A stretch of DNA of 5,712 nt from CALBPI01 sp039033695 (GTDB taxonomy: Bacteria > Pseudomonadota > Gammaproteobacteria > Steroidobacterales > Woeseiaceae). Positions 1-5,712 of the stretch are shown here, piece by piece; the stretch's first letter is position 1, and each line of letters begins with the position of its first letter. The notes under the pieces were generated by a model. That model searched no databases and was not told the origin of the DNA. It saw nothing but the letters and a program-made list of their open reading frames with translations. Location of the stretch: assembly GCA_039033695.1 (NCBI GenBank), contig JBCCCC010000176.1:1-5712 (forward strand), given 5' to 3'. The position numbers and the translations under genes were made by a program.

Positions 1-41
1 GACTGACAACGACTGCACGCCGTAAAGCTCGCTGCTAGTCG
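1..41. other. Short flank downstream of the copper/haem protein gene
   Basis: These 41 bases follow the stop codon of the minus-strand gene ending at 42. They show no GC-rich hairpin with a T-run, so the gene's terminator, if it has one, lies beyond the left edge. The only structure is a small imperfect tandem repeat of GCTAGTC/GCTAGTT at about 34-47 that runs into the stop codon. I see no gene here. Confidence 0.5.
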
Positions 42-2039
42 CTAGTTATCGCCTGACGCTTCCTGTTCCTGTGCCGCGGCCGCTCGCTTGAGCCGCTCAC
101 GCATGCGATGCTCGGCGAATGCGCGGTACTCGGGGTGGCTCAGCGCGTCGTCTTTGTTCGCGTCGAATGGCGTCAAGTGGCCTGCCTCAAATGGCTGGCG
201 CAGCCAGGATGGCATTTCTTCAACGACGAGTTGTCCATCGAAGTCATCATCCAGTGCACCGTATACTTGTGCCGTCCGGAAGTGGATTTCGTCATGTACC
301 GGATTCTCGGTTGTGCCGTCCCTCCAGCGGAAGAAGAAGCCGCCATAAAGCATCTCATCGTACGACTGCAAGCCCCAAGGAACTGAACGTTCCGCATCCG
401 GATTCGCGGGATTCGCGTCGCTGTTGTCGTACAAGGTACGGTGCACCAGTCTTGCGCCCGCCGGCACTTCGACCGGCTCTGCGAGTGTATATGTATGCTG
501 CCAATTGAAATCATAGCGCGGCACGTGCAGCAACGGCGTGACCTTGCCATCTGGCATATGAATGTCGAATCGCGTCTCTACCCCGCGAAGGTGCGCGTGC
601 GGAAACAGGCTGAAAATGACTGCCGGCTGATCAAACTCGAAATAGGCGCGTTCTTCGTGACGCGCCTCACCCGCCGGGATATTCAGGTCAAAGCCAATCA
701 CAACCTGTTGCCGTAAGTGCATCTCAGGCGGCTCATCATGAAAATACAGCGCTACCTTCGACACATCGGTCACTTCTCGGCCATATGGGGTGTAGTGCAT
801 TTGCAAGTGGATCTGCCCGCCGGCCTTTACAAGCACGCCAGTCCCTTCCGGGTAGACATAGGACTCCGCGCCAGGGGCGTAACCCATCAAATAGTTCTCG
901 AACACGGCATCGAGCCTCTCGTCACCCTCCGGAATCTCGCGCTCACTGGTGCCAATCAATACGTGATGCACGACTTTGGTTTCGCCAGGCTCGATACTGA
1001 CCGCGCGTACCCACACGTCACGATCCAGCGGATTCTTTATAGCCGGGAACTGATAATCAACGATGCCAGTGGCAGGTACGGTGAAGGGCGGCGCTTCGAC
1101 AACAAGGTCCGGCTCACCCAACGGCCACCCCTTCTCGAGCGGCTTAATTGCCAACAGTGGATCCTCACCGTCTCCGCGCGGCGCACCCGCCTCAATCCAG
1201 TGCACGAGCGTCTTGCGCTCCTCTAGCGTGAGCGCCCGCGAACCGTGAATGTCCGGCAGGTCGGTTGCGACTTCCCAAGGCGGCATGCGTCGCGTGCGCA
1301 CCACCTCACGAATCATCGGCGCAAACCCGCGGATCATCTCATAGCTGGTCATCGCCCAAGGACCGATACCGCCGGGACGATGACAGGCGGCGCAACGCGA
1401 CTCTAGAATCGGCGCGATGGTGTCCGTGTAACTGATGCTCGCATGCGTCTCACGACGCTCGCGTTCAGGGAAATTGATAATGCAGCCCATCGCTTCGCGA
1501 CGCGGCTCGCTGACCGGCTCGCCGGCAATCACAGCCGCAAGCGCATTGGCCAGGTAATGCTCACTAGCCTCGTTTTTTTGGTTTTCGTAACCGACCCGAT
1601 CGTTCAACGGGCCGCGATACGCGAGCTGCCAGTTACTGGTATCAATGACCAATATTTCGCCGCTGCGGTCAAGTTCAAGCGCCTCACCGATCAACTGTGA
1701 GTCATCAACCAGGATCGGAAAATCAATCGCAAACTCTTCGGCCTCTTGTCGAATACTCGCGTAGTCGTCCTGCAAGCTCGGATTGATCAACATGAAGCGG
1801 ACGTCGGCGCCGAATTGATCTCGCACCTTGCGAAGATCAGGCAACAGATTGCGTGCGATCGGACAGCCATTCATCTGCACCAGCAACACGACCGCGCTGG
1901 CGTCCTTATGGTAGTAGAGCTCGTGCGCGGACAGGTCTTGATCTAACAGGCGAAAGTTATCGACGCGCGGCGTTGCCTGTGCACTGTTGGTAACCAGAAA
2001 AAACGTTGTCAGAACGACAAGACTAGGAAACGAACGCAT
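42..2039 (-). CDS. Exported redoxin-cytochrome c-copper type II monooxygenase-like protein with EF-hands
   Basis: A 665-aa multidomain periplasmic or extracellular redox protein. Residues 1-22 form a Sec signal peptide (hydrophobic core LVVLTTFFLV, cleavage site AQA|TP). Residues about 25-175 are a redoxin/AhpC-TSA-like domain with motif NGCPIAR (Cys59). Residues 216-220 are CAACH, a single haem c site; Met252 in RMPPW is a plausible axial ligand. Residues about 310-590 resemble the copper type II, ascorbate-dependent monooxygenase fold (PHM/DBH). His358-His359 (VVHH) and His411 or His415 (HLQMH) fit the CuH site; His481-x-His483 (PHAH) and Met563 (DEM) fit the CuM site. Two EF-hand loops follow at 597-608 and 626-637. 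The family is known from sequenced proteobacteria and planctomycetes, but the substrate is not, to my knowledge, established. The ATG at 2039 was preferred over an in-frame GTG at 2048 because a weak GAG lies 8 nt upstream and the signal peptide then starts MRSF. It stands alone downstream of the receptor's terminator. Domain calls are confident; monooxygenase activity is inferred. Confidence 0.9.
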   Translation of the reverse strand: MRSFPSLVVLTTFFLVTNSAQATPRVDNFRLLDQDLSAHELYYHKDASAVVLLVQMNGCPIARNLLPDLRKVRDQFGADVRFMLINPSLQDDYASIRQEAEEFAIDFPILVDDSQLIGEALELDRSGEILVIDTSNWQLAYRGPLNDRVGYENQKNEASEHYLANALAAVIAGEPVSEPRREAMGCIINFPERERRETHASISYTDTIAPILESRCAACHRPGGIGPWAMTSYEMIRGFAPMIREVVRTRRMPPWEVATDLPDIHGSRALTLEERKTLVHWIEAGAPRGDGEDPLLAIKPLEKGWPLGEPDLVVEAPPFTVPATGIVDYQFPAIKNPLDRDVWVRAVSIEPGETKVVHHVLIGTSEREIPEGDERLDAVFENYLMGYAPGAESYVYPEGTGVLVKAGGQIHLQMHYTPYGREVTDVSKVALYFHDEPPEMHLRQQVVIGFDLNIPAGEARHEERAYFEFDQPAVIFSLFPHAHLRGVETRFDIHMPDGKVTPLLHVPRYDFNWQHTYTLAEPVEVPAGARLVHRTLYDNSDANPANPDAERSVPWGLQSYDEMLYGGFFFRWRDGTTENPVHDEIHFRTAQVYGALDDDFDGQLVVEEMPSWLRQPFEAGHLTPFDANKDDALSHPEYRAFAEHRMRERLKRAAAAQEQEASGDN

Positions 2040-2050
2040 GGTGATCACTC
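2040..2050 (-). promoter_or_regulatory. Weak ribosome-binding site and start choice for the copper/haem protein
   Basis: On the minus strand the sequence before the ATG at 2039 reads GAGTGATCACC. GAG (2050-2048) is the only Shine-Dalgarno-like match, 8 nt from the ATG. The alternative GTG start at 2048 has no purine-rich tract before it. The 8-bp perfect palindrome GTGATCAC (2041-2048) occupies the spacer. The weak site suggests modest translation or a start assignment that needs experimental support. Confidence 0.35.
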
Positions 2051-2187
2051 GGCTAATGATTGGGCATCTGCAAGCTTAATCCAACCGCGCGGAAGTTCAA
2101 GGACCAGATCCGCGCTTGCCCGCCCGAAACTGCCAGAATCCAGCCTTATCAGCGCGCATGAGCGAATCGAATGGCCAGCGCGCAGGC
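2051..2187. other. Intergenic leader without a convincing promoter
   Basis: This stretch lies between the receptor's terminator and the copper/haem gene. On the minus strand it contains TTGAAC near 2097-2102, a fair -35, but no good -10 at 16-18 bp from it. TTCGAT followed 15 bp later by GATAAG is also only partial. A reading frame without a usable start codon runs through it and ends in TGA at 2047-2045, overlapping the next gene's start region. The gene may rely on a non-sigma-70 promoter, a weak promoter, or read-through of the terminator. Confidence 0.4.
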
Positions 2188-2226
2188 AAAAAAAACCGGC
2201 TGACCCAAACGAGCCAGCCGGTTTTT
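2188..2226 (-). terminator. Strong Rho-independent terminator of the TonB-dependent receptor gene
   Basis: A 12-bp perfect inverted repeat, AAAAACCGGCTG (2191-2202) with CAGCCGGTTTTT (2215-2226), flanks a 12-nt loop. Its GC-rich core is CCGGCTG/CAGCCGG. On the minus strand the stem is followed by eight T residues (complement of 2188-2195). It starts 23 nt after the receptor's TAG stop (2252-2250). The A/T arms on both sides mean it could also stop transcripts from the plus strand. It separates the receptor and copper/haem genes into different main transcripts. Confidence 0.92.
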
Positions 2227-2249
2227 GCACTATCGCTGTGCGCGTAAGC

Positions 2250-4778
2250 CTAGAACTGCTTACGAATCGACAAACCGTAGGTGCGCGGTGCATTCGGGTA
2301 ACCATTGAAGCTACCGGTCTGCGCAACACCCGGGAACGCGCTGAGCAGGTACTCGTCGTTCGTCAGATTGCGCGCCCACAGGCGAAAATCCCAGCCATTA
2401 GGCGTCGAGATACCTGTGCTTGCGTTGACGGTACTGGTGCCGCGCGAGGCGATGCTTTCAGGAATGTTGTCGACGATTTGGATGTCATCATCGTAAACAT
2501 ACTCGGCACGGACAAATGCGGTACGACCGCCAGCCATGTCCCAGTTGTAAGTCGCAGTTGTGACCGCACTCAATGCATGAATACCCGCCGGTGTTTCACC
2601 CGTGAGATCGCCGACACTGCTGACCGGGAACGAATCGTATTCGGGATCCATCCAGGTCGCCGCCAACGTCAACTCAAGGTTATCGGTTGGGTAGAACGTG
2701 CCGTCGAACTCAACACCAAAGGTAGACTGCTCACCAGCATTGAGGAGCTGGAAGCCTGTGCCAATGAAGATATTGGACTGGAAGCCCTCAATCGACTGGT
2801 CGAATACGGCAATGTTAAGAGCGCCGCGCTCAAACTGTGTTTTCAGGCCAAGCTCGTAAACCGTCGATTCCTCCGGTCCCGCAAATCGCGTACCAGCTGT
2901 GAGGTTGGGGACGCCCAAGCCTGCAGCTTGCAATGCAATCACATCGCCCGGCAACGGACGCGCATCACGCGACAGGTTGAAGGACGTTGCCTTGTAACCG
3001 GTTGCCGCGCTTAAGTACACGTTCATCGAATCCGTGACGTCGTAAGCCAACCGCGCGGTCCACGTCACCTTGCTGTCATCAGACTCGCCGGACTCCACTG
3101 CGTTCGGGAATGCCACGAACGGTGGCAGAAACTGCAGCGGTTGCAATGCCAGCAGCTCGTTACAACCTGGCGGCGGCGTTGCCGCGGAGCAGCCAGTCGT
3201 GCTGATCGCCTGCGCTTGTGCGGCCGCGCCCGGGTTAGCGGCAATGTTCTCCGGCGTTGCTGGCAAGCCACCGGTCAAAGCCGCGAAGGCGCCACCAAAC
3301 CCGATTTGAACGAAGTCGAGCGAGGAGAACACATCCGTGTTGACCTGGCTTACGGAGACTTCTTTCTCGTCCTGGGTGTAGTTAGCGCCAAGCGTCAAGG
3401 TCGCCCGAGGTGACAGGTACAAATCGACCTGCGCGAACAACGACGTTGCCTGGTTATCTTGGGTGGCCGTCTCGGCCACACCCTGGCCGGCCTGCCAGAT
3501 TTGTGTGCCCACTGGTAACCCGAGGGTTGGCAACAATGGGTTGATCGTACCTGTCACGGCGCCTGGCCCGCCACCGAGGATATCAGCGTACAGCGCGAAG
3601 TCTTCGCCGTAATCAAAGTCACTGACGAACTCGATTTCTTCGTCGAAGTAGAACAGACCAACCAGCCAGTCAGCACGCTCACCAACCGTACCCGCGAAGC
3701 GAATCTCTTGAGTAAACGTGTCAATTTCCTGGTCAGCAAAGTTGCGCGAAATCAAATCGGCGCTCGTGAAGTCCGAGTCAGCGTCTGTGACCAACGTTTG
3801 ATTGCGCAGTGACGTGATCGATACCAGCGAGAAGTTATCAAAGTCGATATCAGCCTGGATAGAGATGCCGCTGTTCTCGACTTCATTGACCGAGTCCGCG
3901 TTCAGGAACGTCTCGTATGAGGCTGGATCGTTCGGGACCAGGCTACCCCCGGTCGCACGCACGGCATCACCGGTTGGGCCGTCCAACAGGTTTGTCGTAC
4001 CGCAGCAGTTCTCGTCGATCTCGTCGAAATCACCAATGATCCGCAGGCCGACATTGTCAGCCAGGTCGATTTGCAGCTGGCCACGCACGCCCCAACGGTT
4101 GCGTTCGTTCAGTTCAGAGCCGTCCTCGAGGTTATCGAAGTAGCCATCGCGCGTGTTGGTGTTGGCTGCAAAACTAAATGCCACGTTGTCAGACAGTGGA
4201 CCTGTGATGTCGCCTTTGGCGATGATCTGGCCGTAATTGCCTGCAACGACTTCTGCGCTGCCGCCCCACTCAAACTGCGGTGCCTGCGTGATAATGCTGA
4301 TAACACCAGCCGACGCATTCTTACCAAACAGCGTGCTCTGCGGTCCGCGCAGTACTTCAACGCGCTGCAGATTCGGCAAATCAGCAATTGCGCCTGCTGA
4401 ACGTGAGCGATAGACGCCATCGATAAATACACCAACCGAAGGCTCGATGCCCGCGTTGTTGGCGCCGTTGCCAAACCCGCGAATGACAAAGTTGGTGTTG
4501 GCGGATGACTGCAACTGCGTGACCCGCAGTGACGGTATAACCGACTGAAGATCAATCACGTCCAGAATTTGTGAATTCTGGATCGTGTCGGCATCGGTCA
4601 CCGACACGGCGATCGGCACTTCCTGAAGGGTTTGCTCACGCTTGGCAGCTGTGACGACAATCTCTTCGATAAAAGACTCGTCCTGCGCCAGCGCCTGGCT
4701 CGACAGTGCGCCAAAGAGCACTCCCGCCGTAGCCATGCCAGTCGTCGCAAAGCGAGATAACTGTTTGTTAATCCGCAT
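2250..4778 (-). CDS. TonB-dependent outer-membrane receptor
   Basis: An 842-aa ligand-gated outer-membrane transporter that would take up a scarce or bulky ligand using energy passed on by TonB-ExbB-ExbD. Residues 1-31 are a signal peptide (MRINKQ start, cleavage ALA|QDE). A TonB box follows at about 38-47 (EEIVVTAAKR). The plug domain runs to about 167 and shows VIRGFG (98-103), SVGVFIDGVY (114-123) and RVEVLRGPQSTLFGKNASAG (139-158). The remainder is the beta-barrel, ending YGLSIRKQF with the terminal Phe typical of barrel assembly. Barrel segments about 400-440 and 485-565 are Gly/Ala/Pro-rich and probably extracellular loops; the latter has Cys530 and Cys539, and Cys258-Cys259 lie in an earlier loop. 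The frame is open upstream to 4928, but the start at 4778 has a GGGGGA Shine-Dalgarno and a proper signal peptide. The gene has its own promoter and terminator. No neighbour identifies the ligand; iron chelates, sugars, lipids and other compounds all remain possible. Confidence 0.95.
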   Translation of the reverse strand: MRINKQLSRFATTGMATAGVLFGALSSQALAQDESFIEEIVVTAAKREQTLQEVPIAVSVTDADTIQNSQILDVIDLQSVIPSLRVTQLQSSANTNFVIRGFGNGANNAGIEPSVGVFIDGVYRSRSAGAIADLPNLQRVEVLRGPQSTLFGKNASAGVISIITQAPQFEWGGSAEVVAGNYGQIIAKGDITGPLSDNVAFSFAANTNTRDGYFDNLEDGSELNERNRWGVRGQLQIDLADNVGLRIIGDFDEIDENCCGTTNLLDGPTGDAVRATGGSLVPNDPASYETFLNADSVNEVENSGISIQADIDFDNFSLVSITSLRNQTLVTDADSDFTSADLISRNFADQEIDTFTQEIRFAGTVGERADWLVGLFYFDEEIEFVSDFDYGEDFALYADILGGGPGAVTGTINPLLPTLGLPVGTQIWQAGQGVAETATQDNQATSLFAQVDLYLSPRATLTLGANYTQDEKEVSVSQVNTDVFSSLDFVQIGFGGAFAALTGGLPATPENIAANPGAAAQAQAISTTGCSAATPPPGCNELLALQPLQFLPPFVAFPNAVESGESDDSKVTWTARLAYDVTDSMNVYLSAATGYKATSFNLSRDARPLPGDVIALQAAGLGVPNLTAGTRFAGPEESTVYELGLKTQFERGALNIAVFDQSIEGFQSNIFIGTGFQLLNAGEQSTFGVEFDGTFYPTDNLELTLAATWMDPEYDSFPVSSVGDLTGETPAGIHALSAVTTATYNWDMAGGRTAFVRAEYVYDDDIQIVDNIPESIASRGTSTVNASTGISTPNGWDFRLWARNLTNDEYLLSAFPGVAQTGSFNGYPNAPRTYGLSIRKQF

Positions 4779-4783
4779 GTTTT

Positions 4784-4789
4784 TCCCCC
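4784..4789 (-). promoter_or_regulatory. Ribosome-binding site fixing the receptor start
   Basis: On the minus strand GGGGGA (4789-4784) precedes the ATG at 4778 by 5 nt within the purine-rich tract GGGGGAAAAAC. Together with the signal peptide that begins at this ATG, it rejects the start 50 codons upstream, whose coding stretch would run through the promoter. Confidence 0.7.
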
Positions 4790-4802
4790 GTGGAAAGTTT
4801 GG

Positions 4803-4812
4803 ATTGATCAAT
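4803..4812. repeat. 10-bp perfect palindrome in the receptor 5' leader
   Basis: ATTGATCAAT is a perfect 10-bp palindrome 24 bp upstream of the receptor ATG and downstream of the predicted transcription start near 4839. It could be a small operator, but a palindrome of this size in AT-rich sequence may be chance. Confidence 0.3.
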
Positions 4813-4845
4813 AGAAAAGCCCCGATACCGAGCTTGTTGCGTGAG

Positions 4846-4874
4846 AGTATAGAGCAGCACTTCGAAATTGGAAA
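4846..4874 (-). promoter_or_regulatory. Predicted sigma-70-type promoter for the TonB-dependent receptor
   Basis: On the minus strand TATACT (4851-4846) matches the -10 consensus at five of six bases. TTTCCA (4874-4869) matches TTGACA at four of six and sits at the ideal 17-bp spacing. Transcription would start near 4839, giving a leader of about 60 nt before the ATG at 4778. The surrounding DNA (about 4861-4920) is clearly more AT-rich than the genes. The weak -35, with dyads just upstream, fits a promoter that needs an activator, though this is inference. Confidence 0.55.
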
Positions 4875-4879
4875 CCAAA

Positions 4880-4910
4880 TATTCCATAAGTGCATAAAAT
4901 CACTGGAATA
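4880..4910. repeat. Inverted repeat just upstream of the receptor promoter
   Basis: TATTCCA (4880-4886) and TGGAATA (4904-4910) form a perfect 7-bp inverted repeat. An inner GTG/CAC pair (4890-4892 with 4901-4903) continues the dyad after a 3-nt bulge. It ends 6 bp upstream of the predicted -35, a typical position for an activator or repressor site. No T-run follows on the minus strand, so it is not a terminator. Confidence 0.4.
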
Positions 4911-4924
4911 ATGTAGTTTTGATA

Positions 4925-4950
4925 CCACAGTGAACGGCCACCCACTGTGA
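4925..4950. repeat. Tandem CCACWGTGA motifs 17 bp apart, possible operator
   Basis: CCACAGTGA (4925-4933) and CCACTGTGA (4942-4950) are nine-base direct repeats differing only at the centre, exactly 17 bp apart. Each core, CACAGTG or CACTGTG, is itself an odd palindrome, so the two cores also form an inverted repeat of 7-bp arms around a 10-nt spacer. They lie about 85-110 bp upstream of the predicted receptor transcription start. A hairpin is possible, but no T-run follows, so an operator for a dimeric regulator fits better than a terminator. Confidence 0.45.
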
Positions 4951-4954
4951 CACG

Positions 4955-4969
4955 GTCGACATTATCGAC
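4955..4969. repeat. Short inverted repeat GTCGA-N5-TCGAC
   Basis: GTCGA (4955-4959) and TCGAC (4965-4969) are perfect 5-bp arms around CATTA. It lies immediately beside the tandem CCACWGTGA pair, on the acyl-CoA dehydrogenase side. It is short, and its significance rests only on the clustering of dyads in this intergenic region. Confidence 0.25.
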
Positions 4970-4991
4970 TATGACCCGGTTCACAGACAGC

Positions 4992-5006
4992 GAGCTAGGC
5001 TAGCTC
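4992..5006. repeat. 15-bp palindrome covering the stop codon of the acyl-CoA dehydrogenase gene
   Basis: GAGCTAG (4992-4998), one base, and CTAGCTC (5000-5006) form a perfect 7-bp dyad that includes the TAG stop (4997-4995) and the last codons. The one-base centre makes a full RNA hairpin impossible (at best 5 bp with a 5-nt loop), and there is no T-run. It could be a protein-binding dyad or chance. Confidence 0.35.
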
Positions 5007-5712
5007 ACCAAGAAATTCCTCATCGCGAATCGTCAGACAGGTGTCATCCAGTGATTCCACCAGCGCAAATGCCGGGGCGACTTTAGGCAGCTCATACTTG
5101 AAAAAGAAATTGCAGGCCGTGAGCTTGCCGCGATAGAACGCCTGATCTGCCTCACCAGATACCTCGGACAACGCGGATTGTGCGGCGACTGCCTGCCACA
5201 ACCACAGCCAGCCGATTACCACATGACCAAACGCATCAAGAAACAGCGTGGCGTTCGCGAGTCCTAGCTCGCGGTCCTCGCAGGCCAGCACATGCGCTAC
5301 CGCATCACGCATTTGCTGCCAGGCGACATCCAGCGACTGCGCAAAATCGGCTAGCGCTGGCGTCGCCGACGCCTGGTCAATCGTCACGCAGATTTCTCGA
5401 TACAACAAATCGAGTGCAGCGCCATCGGCGATCCGCACCTTGCGCCCCAGAATGTCGAGACCATGAATCGCATGGGTGCCTTCGTGGATATGATTGAGTC
5501 GGTTATCCCGATACAGACGCTCGACGGGATAGTCGCGGGTGTAGCCGTAACCGCCCAAGACCTGAATCGCGAGCTTGTTTGCCTCCAGGCAATACTCGGA
5601 AGGCCACGACTTCGCAACCGGCGTGAGCAACTCCAGCAGCAATTTAATCTCACCGAGCGCTGCCGCGTCGTCGGTGGTCGCTTCACGATCCTGCAGGCTG
5701 GCGCAATAATAA
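4995..5712 (-). CDS. Acyl-CoA dehydrogenase, C-terminal part (start outside window)
   Basis: This is the last 238 residues of an FAD-dependent acyl-CoA dehydrogenase, which desaturates acyl-CoA between C2 and C3 in the cytoplasm and passes electrons to electron-transfer flavoprotein. The frame is open to the right edge (last complete codon 5711-5709, fragment begins YYCASLQDRE), so a TTG start at 5642 would be artificial. The fragment shows the family signature GGYGYTRDYPVERLYRDNR at about residues 53-71. HEGT follows at 76-79, where Glu77 aligns with the catalytic base of medium-chain enzymes (EGT motif). The remaining 140 residues or so match the extra C-terminal helical domain of the long, roughly 600-aa subgroup (Acyl-CoA_dh_C type). 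The chain-length preference cannot be read from this part. It lies upstream of the receptor gene on the same strand with a 216-bp gap and no clear terminator, so read-through is possible. Confidence 0.93.
   Translation of the reverse strand, partial: YYCASLQDREATTDDAAALGEIKLLLELLTPVAKSWPSEYCLEANKLAIQVLGGYGYTRDYPVERLYRDNRLNHIHEGTHAIHGLDILGRKVRIADGAALDLLYREICVTIDQASATPALADFAQSLDVAWQQMRDAVAHVLACEDRELGLANATLFLDAFGHVVIGWLWLWQAVAAQSALSEVSGEADQAFYRGKLTACNFFFKYELPKVAPAFALVESLDDTCLTIRDEEFLGELA

Noticed and set aside
717..1226. Plus-strand open frame of 169 codons opposite the copper/haem gene
   Set aside because: It lies wholly antisense to the monooxygenase-like domain, whose motifs are unambiguous, and shows no family features of its own.
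2045..2329. Minus-strand frame of 94 codons ending in a TGA that overlaps the copper/haem start
   Set aside because: Its first half is the receptor's C-terminus read in another frame and it runs through the terminator. After the terminator it has no ATG, GTG or TTG start and no Shine-Dalgarno. The tail overlapping the next start is suggestive of coupling but not enough to call a gene.
2238..3014. Plus-strand open frame of 258 codons opposite the receptor gene
   Set aside because: It is antisense to the barrel-coding region, has no recognisable domain, and its composition (many Arg, Cys, Val) is what the opposite strand of a receptor gene produces.
4779..4928. N-terminal extension of the receptor by 50 residues
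   Set aside because: The extension (MVSKLHY start) would place a non-signal-like stretch before a clear signal peptide and covers the predicted promoter. The internal ATG has a GGGGGA ribosome-binding site.
4926..4949. Terminator for the acyl-CoA dehydrogenase gene
   Set aside because: CACAGTG/CACTGTG could fold, but the stem is only 7 bp and no T-run follows on the minus strand.
4960..4975. Possible Fur box in the receptor control region
   Set aside because: On the minus strand CGATAATG resembles one half of a Fur site, but the other half does not match. Iron regulation cannot be claimed from it.
4946..4985. CRP-like site made of TGTGA and TCACA
   Set aside because: The two halves are about 30 bp apart instead of the 6-bp spacing of a CRP site.
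5640..5642. TTG start for a 215-aa acyl-CoA dehydrogenase
   Set aside because: The frame and family similarity continue to the right edge, so the gene is cut by the window and does not start here.

Overview
The window looks like ordinary chromosome from a heterotrophic, aerobic Gram-negative bacterium, most likely a gammaproteobacterium. The evidence is a TonB-dependent outer-membrane receptor with a C-terminal Phe, a periplasmic c-type cytochrome/copper protein and a long-type acyl-CoA dehydrogenase, all of moderately high G+C. The lineage is an inference from protein style, not from any marker gene.

All three genes lie on the minus strand, so transcription reads from the right edge to the left. 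At the right (4995-5712) is the C-terminal 238 residues of an acyl-CoA dehydrogenase whose start lies outside the window. A 216-bp intergenic region (4779-4994) follows. It holds a good sigma-70-like promoter for the next gene, a tandem pair of CCACWGTGA motifs exactly 17 bp apart, and further dyads. Next is a full-length TonB-dependent receptor (2250-4778, 842 aa), closed by a strong intrinsic terminator (2188-2226). After about 150 bp without a convincing promoter comes the most unusual gene, 42-2039 (665 aa). It encodes an exported protein that joins a redoxin (thioredoxin-fold) domain, a single-haem cytochrome c motif, a two-copper type II monooxygenase-like domain (PHM/DBH type) with all expected copper ligands, and two C-terminal EF-hand loops.

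How the genes work together can only be inferred. The receptor would import an unknown large or scarce ligand (a metal chelate, oligomer or lipid-like compound) into the periplasm. The exported haem/copper protein could oxidise a substrate there, and the acyl-CoA dehydrogenase would act in cytoplasmic acyl-CoA oxidation. The terminator between receptor and copper protein argues against one simple operon. No RNA genes, CRISPR arrays, insertion sequences or phage genes were seen, and no gene-free stretch exceeds about 220 bp.
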